Shown: piece by piece, positions 60,501-64,000 of the stretch
Position numbering within the stretch: the first letter of the stretch is position 1
Layout: every line of letters starts with the position of its first letter
Source: Diploscapter coronatus
Taxonomy: Eukaryota; Nematoda; Chromadorea; Rhabditida; Rhabditidae
Length of the DNA: 64,000 bases
Direction: 5' to 3'
NCBI GenBank assembly: GCA_964036155.1
Contig: OZ038423.1
Span: 52,591,249-52,655,248, forward strand
The notes under the pieces: generated by a model
The model's input: the letters and a program-made list of their open reading frames with translations, nothing else
What the model was told of the DNA's origin: nothing
Databases searched by the model: none
Made by a program: the position numbers and the translations under genes

Positions 60501-61789
60501 TTTTTGATTATCTCGCATCGGTCTTCGAAATTCGACCTTTCAAATCCTTGATTATTCTCTAGTTTCAAAATTGGAGCTGTCAATATGGCTAAATGATATT
60601 TTAGGTAGAGTGCAAGTTCCGCTCACTCTGTGAAGACAAAGTCAAGAAAAGAAATTTCGCTATTTTTTCAAAATTTTCGTGAATTTTTAAAGTAATTTTC
60701 CACCCATGTTTTCTTTTCTCATTATTAGATGCGGACTTAGGGAATACTTTTGTTTCCGTATATGCCTCCGAAACACGAATTGGGCCGTTCAAAACGTACA
60801 GTAAAGTTTTCAAATGGTTATTTCGGCGCACTTTCACTCATTTTCACGTAACCTTCAAACGAATGATTCAAGTAATTTAGGTTATCAAGATGATTTTGTT
60901 GAAAAATTAACGAAAAAAGTTAGACGGCAAGGAACGATAAGCGGATTTACGAAATTGATTACTTTCCCTTTAAAACGACCGTTTTTGTGCGGACTCATTG
61001 CATTAAGGGGGCGTTGCCAAGGTCGACTTCTATCATTACTGTTAATGAAAGTGATCAAAGTCGAAAAAAAAATCTTTGATAGTCCACCGAAACAAATCCC
61101 TTTATAAGTTATCCCTTCTTCTCGAATACCCTTTGGAAATGGAATGCAAAGACAGGGCACGCTTTTCTCCTTGCGAAAATTAGCTAGAAAAGTCGTTCAC
61201 GAATCGACGTCTTCACATGACCGTATTTCGCGTTATTCTGATCCATTTTTCACGCGGTTTTTGCTATAAACTTGTCCAGCTCTACAGGTTTATAGAAAAA
61301 TGCTTTCATAGCTTTTTCTTCGCATCAGGAATTTTTACTTACGCTCTCTAATTTTAGATTAAATTTTCTTTGTTAATGAATTATCAACATACTATCGAAA
61401 TCCCAGAGAAGAAAACTCGCTTCGCAATCCACTGAAAATTCATTTCCCTCTTTGATTTCTATGTATTTGAAACCATAACCACTTGGAGTCTAAATAAAAT
61501 CTATTTTAGTAAATACAATTTGTCACTAAAATTAAAGTCAGAAACTATTGACTTTCTAAATGTAATTGTGGAGACTATTTTAAAATAAAAAGAAGTCATT
61601 ACGTATGTACAAATACCTACAATATCTGTTTTATTGATATTTCCATAAGCATGAATATACGGCTGCATACCCGCGTAGAGTAATTTTTTCGATAGCAAGC
61701 TCCCAAGGAAATCTTTCCCATAATCTATCTCTTTTGGAAATGTTATATTGATAGTGCAACTCATTGGAAACTTATAAGTATCAATTCTT
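54578..61789 (-). CDS. VEGFR/PDGFR-type receptor tyrosine kinase, 5' end missing
   Basis: Seventeen exons on the minus strand give an open frame of about 808 residues: 61621-61789, 61393-61489, 60464-60576, 60142-60177, 59883-60067, 59472-59619, 58549-58674, 58192-58432, 57981-58057, 57869-57931, 57680-57823, 57505-57573, 56576-56817, 56393-56531, 55913-56103, 55577-55658, 54578-54883. Three Ig domains: first (VSDTGEYLCYLK), second with the VEGFR/PDGFR hallmark YDPRIGF and DGIYTC, third (SGTNLSFQC). A membrane helix (VYILLVLFIAVLTAACLL) and basic stop-transfer follow, then a kinase: loop SGCFGSV, Lys in IARKG, catalytic loop HNDLFPKN, DFGFSR, TDIFYFG. HRD is changed to HND and APE to PIE, so activity may be altered. 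Signal peptide and first exon were not found. The introns are loaded with repeats. Confidence 0.82.
56141..56346. mobile_element. Degenerate Tc1-like MITE in a receptor-kinase intron
   Basis: The right end, in reverse complement, reads TACAGTGACATGCAAAATTT, followed by TGGAACA. The left end has TCCGAAAGTTTGGAACA in the same orientation: an imperfect terminal inverted repeat of Tc1 type. Size (206 bp) and ends match the element at 31551-31766. It sits in the intron between exons 56393-56531 and 55913-56103. Confidence 0.6.
57634..57642 (-). other. Possible 9-nt micro-exon of the receptor kinase gene
   Basis: ACTCTTGAG on the minus strand is bounded by TTAG on its 5' side and GTAAAT on its 3' side, and lies in phase 0 between exons 57680-57823 and 57505-57573. 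It would add Thr-Leu-Glu in the juxtamembrane region. The intron before it would be only 37 bp. The gene is also in frame without it. Confidence 0.3.
58676..59437. repeat. Large imperfect inverted repeat inside an intron
   Basis: Arms 58676-58925 and 59226-59437 are reverse complements at high similarity; the shared run GGAATTTTAGAAATGTTCGC and its continuation CTCTATTTGG are identical. A roughly 300-bp spacer separates them. The left arm has an extra stretch of about 40 bp. One arm starts at the splice acceptor of exon 58549-58674, so it supplies that exon's TTTATTTAG. No transposase frame. Confidence 0.8.
60298..60320. mobile_element. Solitary Tc1-like terminal repeat
   Basis: TACAGTGACGCTCGAAAGTT has the CAGTG..AAAGT pattern of the ends at 31551 and 56346. 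A matching opposite end was not found within about 500 bp, so it may be a relic. Confidence 0.4.
60601..61352. repeat. Repeat-bounded insertion filling an intron
   Basis: The right edge (61238-61352) is a copy of the dispersed repeat in minus orientation. The left edge (about 60605-60650) shares AGAGTGCAAGT and GAAGACAAAGTCA in plus orientation, so the two ends face each other as inverted repeats. The segment occupies almost the whole intron between exons 61393-61489 and 60464-60576. Its interior is GC-richer around 60950-61100. Confidence 0.45.
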
Positions 61790-64000
61790 CTAAATTCAAA
61801 TCTGTTGATAGCACTTTTTTTGCATATTTACGAATATTATGAAAACCCATACAATGCAACGAATCTTTATAAAAATGGAAAATATAATTTTAAAACCATC
61901 GCTTATTTTCTGGTGTCACATTTCGAAAAGAAAATGAAGATACCCAGAAAATTTAAGCGGAATAGATACTACGAAAATTTGGAATATGAATTGCGTATTT
62001 TAAAATTTATTCGATTAGTTTAAACATTTTAATTTTTCTTTAAACAGCGCATTAATTTCAGCGAATCAAATCTTCGCGCTTATAGTTTGTTTAAATTTAT
62101 AGATCGCTTAAATCATGCTAATTTTGAAAAGTAAGCAGAAATACTAGACACTAGTGTAGACCGGCCGCCTTCGGCGACCGGCTAGTTCTGAAGAGAACAG
62201 AAAACAGAACAATGACAAATACAGAATAGAGAAGTTGTACTTTTCAAAATTGTCAGGGAACAATCCTTCCCATTCCACTCCAATCCGAGTGTTAATGGCT
62301 GATTTATTACCAATTCTCTACCTTTTATGCATTTTCAAAACTCTTCTAATATGCAAATTTAGTATCAGTCAGCATTTGCAATTAGAAGTTTCCATTTCTC
62401 TCCATGTCCAGTCTCAATCTCATTGTAAGGTCAAGTTCCCATTCCGAAACTCGGACTGCATTTCATTGTTGCGGAAGCAGTAATGGGCTATCAATGTGCT
62501 ATCACTTTTCGCATTTATTAATTTAGATAAGATAGTAGCTAATTTGACATAGCTTAGCAACAGTATTTTATCATATCTCTCAAGGTTCAGTCCCATTGTG
62601 AAATCTATCTCCAGACTCAAGCATCCGACTGCCTTTCATTGGGGTAGTAGCAGTAATGAACTCTCACATCCACCAATTTTCACATACATTTAACTTAGAT
62701 AAGATAGTAGAGAGAGGAAGGAGAAGAGCTCACCAGCGAAGTAGCGAATACAGTCGGTAATGACCTCTCAAACGATTTGCAAATTTCGATGTCAAAATTA
62801 GCATATTAGTTTTTTGGCTCTAAGTACCCAAAAAAATGAGATCAAAAGTCATCGGAAAAGGTACGTTGCACATGATGTAACTGAGACCTATCAAACGGTG
62901 TATCATACATGGGGGTACGATAGACAGGTGGTTAGAAATGAGCCTGAACACACAGACAGACAGACACACTTTACAAAAAATACTAAAAAAGGTGATGTAT
63001 GAAAATGAAGCACGGACTGCCAATAATTGCTTGCAAATCTTTCGATGTCTTATTTCTGATGATCGCTTTAATTTGCTGATAACGAGCCATGTTCTGGCAT
63101 TTCATGAAAATGATAAATATTGATTATTCACTCGACATTTGAAAAAATCTCGAACATCTACGAATGTTATCTGATTACTAGTGCTTGTAATGAAAGCTGT
63201 GTGTAGCGAAATATTTGATTGTGAAACTAAACGGCTAGCATGATATTCAACATAAGATTAACTCAATGATAGTTAACAAACTTTTATTCACATGATATGC
63301 TCAATACTGTGTACCTCCATAATTAAGATGCTTCTTATCTTTTCACAACGATTTGAAGCAAAGATACGTCAATGTATTTAAATTAGATAGCCGTATGAAA
63401 AAAGTTAACAGCAAAAAATTATATTGAAGATCATATTTCAAATGTTGTAAATTTATATACGATTCATAGAAATCAGATAATATCGGCTTCAACTCAAGAC
63501 CTACACGCGTTATGCGTCAAATAAAAATGAGGTTTATTTTTGAGATGTAATCAGGAAATGAATTTTTAAAAATTGGACCCAAATTTGTTTAAATTTATTC
63601 TCTGATGACCCCTCCTAAAAATAACTTTTTCATTTTGACGCACAGAGTGTGTACATCTTCAGTTGAAGCGAAACTTTTGCATTATTTAAAAGCTGATAAA
63701 ATTTGCAATAAGAAGCTTGGAGCAGGATTTTTATTTTCGATTAAAAATTTGAATTATGAATGAAAAATTCAATTTTTTCTTAAAAATCGATTTTATGCTA
63801 ATTTCGACTATTTTTTGAAGTCAAAATCTTCTGCAACAATTTTTTTTTAAATCTCCACGGTTGATTTGTATAATTTGTATGAAAATTGAAATTAAAAAAG
63901 GTGACTACAGAATTATATAGTAGAGCTAACATCCCCAATAGGACTGGACTATATTGAAATGCTTGATGAGCCGAAAGCAAAATTTCAATTTTGCATCACT
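61790..64000. other. AT-rich right end with small repeats
   Basis: The missing 5' exon(s) of the receptor kinase should lie here, but no signal-peptide exon could be phased. Contains adjacent palindromes at 62148-62181, an imperfect tandem duplication (62404-62710) and a CAGA-type microsatellite at about 62949-62970. No other gene seen. Confidence 0.4.
62404..62710. repeat. Imperfect tandem duplication, period about 172 bp
   Basis: TAGATAAGATAGTAG occurs at 62524-62538 and again at 62696-62710. Upstream of each lie matching GACTGC(A/C)TTTCATTG and AGCAGTAATG motifs in the same order. The units are diverged outside these blocks. Confidence 0.55.

Noticed and set aside
61790..62110. Signal-peptide exon of the receptor kinase
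   Set aside because: Hydrophobic frames exist on the minus strand, but none combines an ATG with a donor in the needed phase (two bases left over).
1..64000. CRISPR array, prophage or bacterial operon
   Set aside because: No regularly spaced direct repeats, no Shine-Dalgarno-led gene runs; genes are spliced throughout.

Overview
The window looks like AT-rich nuclear DNA of a nematode. It carries two nematode-type cuticle collagens (N-terminal membrane segment, basic R-x-x-R cleavage site, cysteine-flanked Gly-X-Y blocks), short introns ending in TTTCAG or TTTTAG, and several splice acceptors placed just before a start ATG, as expected for spliced-leader trans-splicing. The species is not identifiable from sequence alone. 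All gene models were built by hand from splice sites and reading phase. Most close in frame from start to stop, which is the main support for them.

Layout, left to right. 1-1400 (+) is the 3' end of an unrecognised acidic, coiled-coil-like protein. 2480-3745 (+) is a Kelch-repeat protein with an F-box-like start. 5228-8906 (+) is a cuticle collagen in 25 exons, many only 10-20 nt. 9699-12548 (-) is an F-box-like protein. 13362-20378 (+) is the meiotic MutS homologue MSH4 in 26 exons. 21138-22208 (-) is a small protein with a C-terminal membrane anchor. 23.9-27.8 kb holds weakly supported short genes. 30517-31500 (+) is a secreted cysteine-rich protein. 32268-35611 (-) is a second micro-exon collagen. 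36827-44299 (-) is a large mosaic trypsin-like protease. 45943-48412 (-) is the mitochondrial insertase OXA1. 52343-52818 (+) and 53277-53453 (-) are two small secreted prepropeptides; the first has an allatostatin-C-like loop. 54578-61789 (-) is a VEGFR/PDGFR-type receptor tyrosine kinase, 5' end incomplete. The rest is intergenic DNA and small transposon-like repeats.

There is no operon-like clustering by function; the neighbours are housekeeping, meiotic, cuticle and signalling genes. F-box and MSH4 are divergently arranged and share about 810 bp, which contain a near-perfect 83-nt hairpin. The two collagens share N- and C-terminal design and the same micro-exon habit, and look like diverged paralogues about 24 kb apart on opposite strands.

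The least expected features are: (1) collagen Gly-X-Y domains assembled from chains of 10-20 nt micro-exons; (2) three candidate GC-AG introns in three genes; (3) a mosaic protease with C-type lectin, kringle, LDLa, PAN, SRCR and trypsin modules; (4) a possible allatostatin-C-like neuropeptide gene; (5) a family of short MITEs, including a 73-bp hAT-type element with perfect 8-bp target duplications and a roughly 760-bp inverted repeat inside an intron of the receptor kinase gene.
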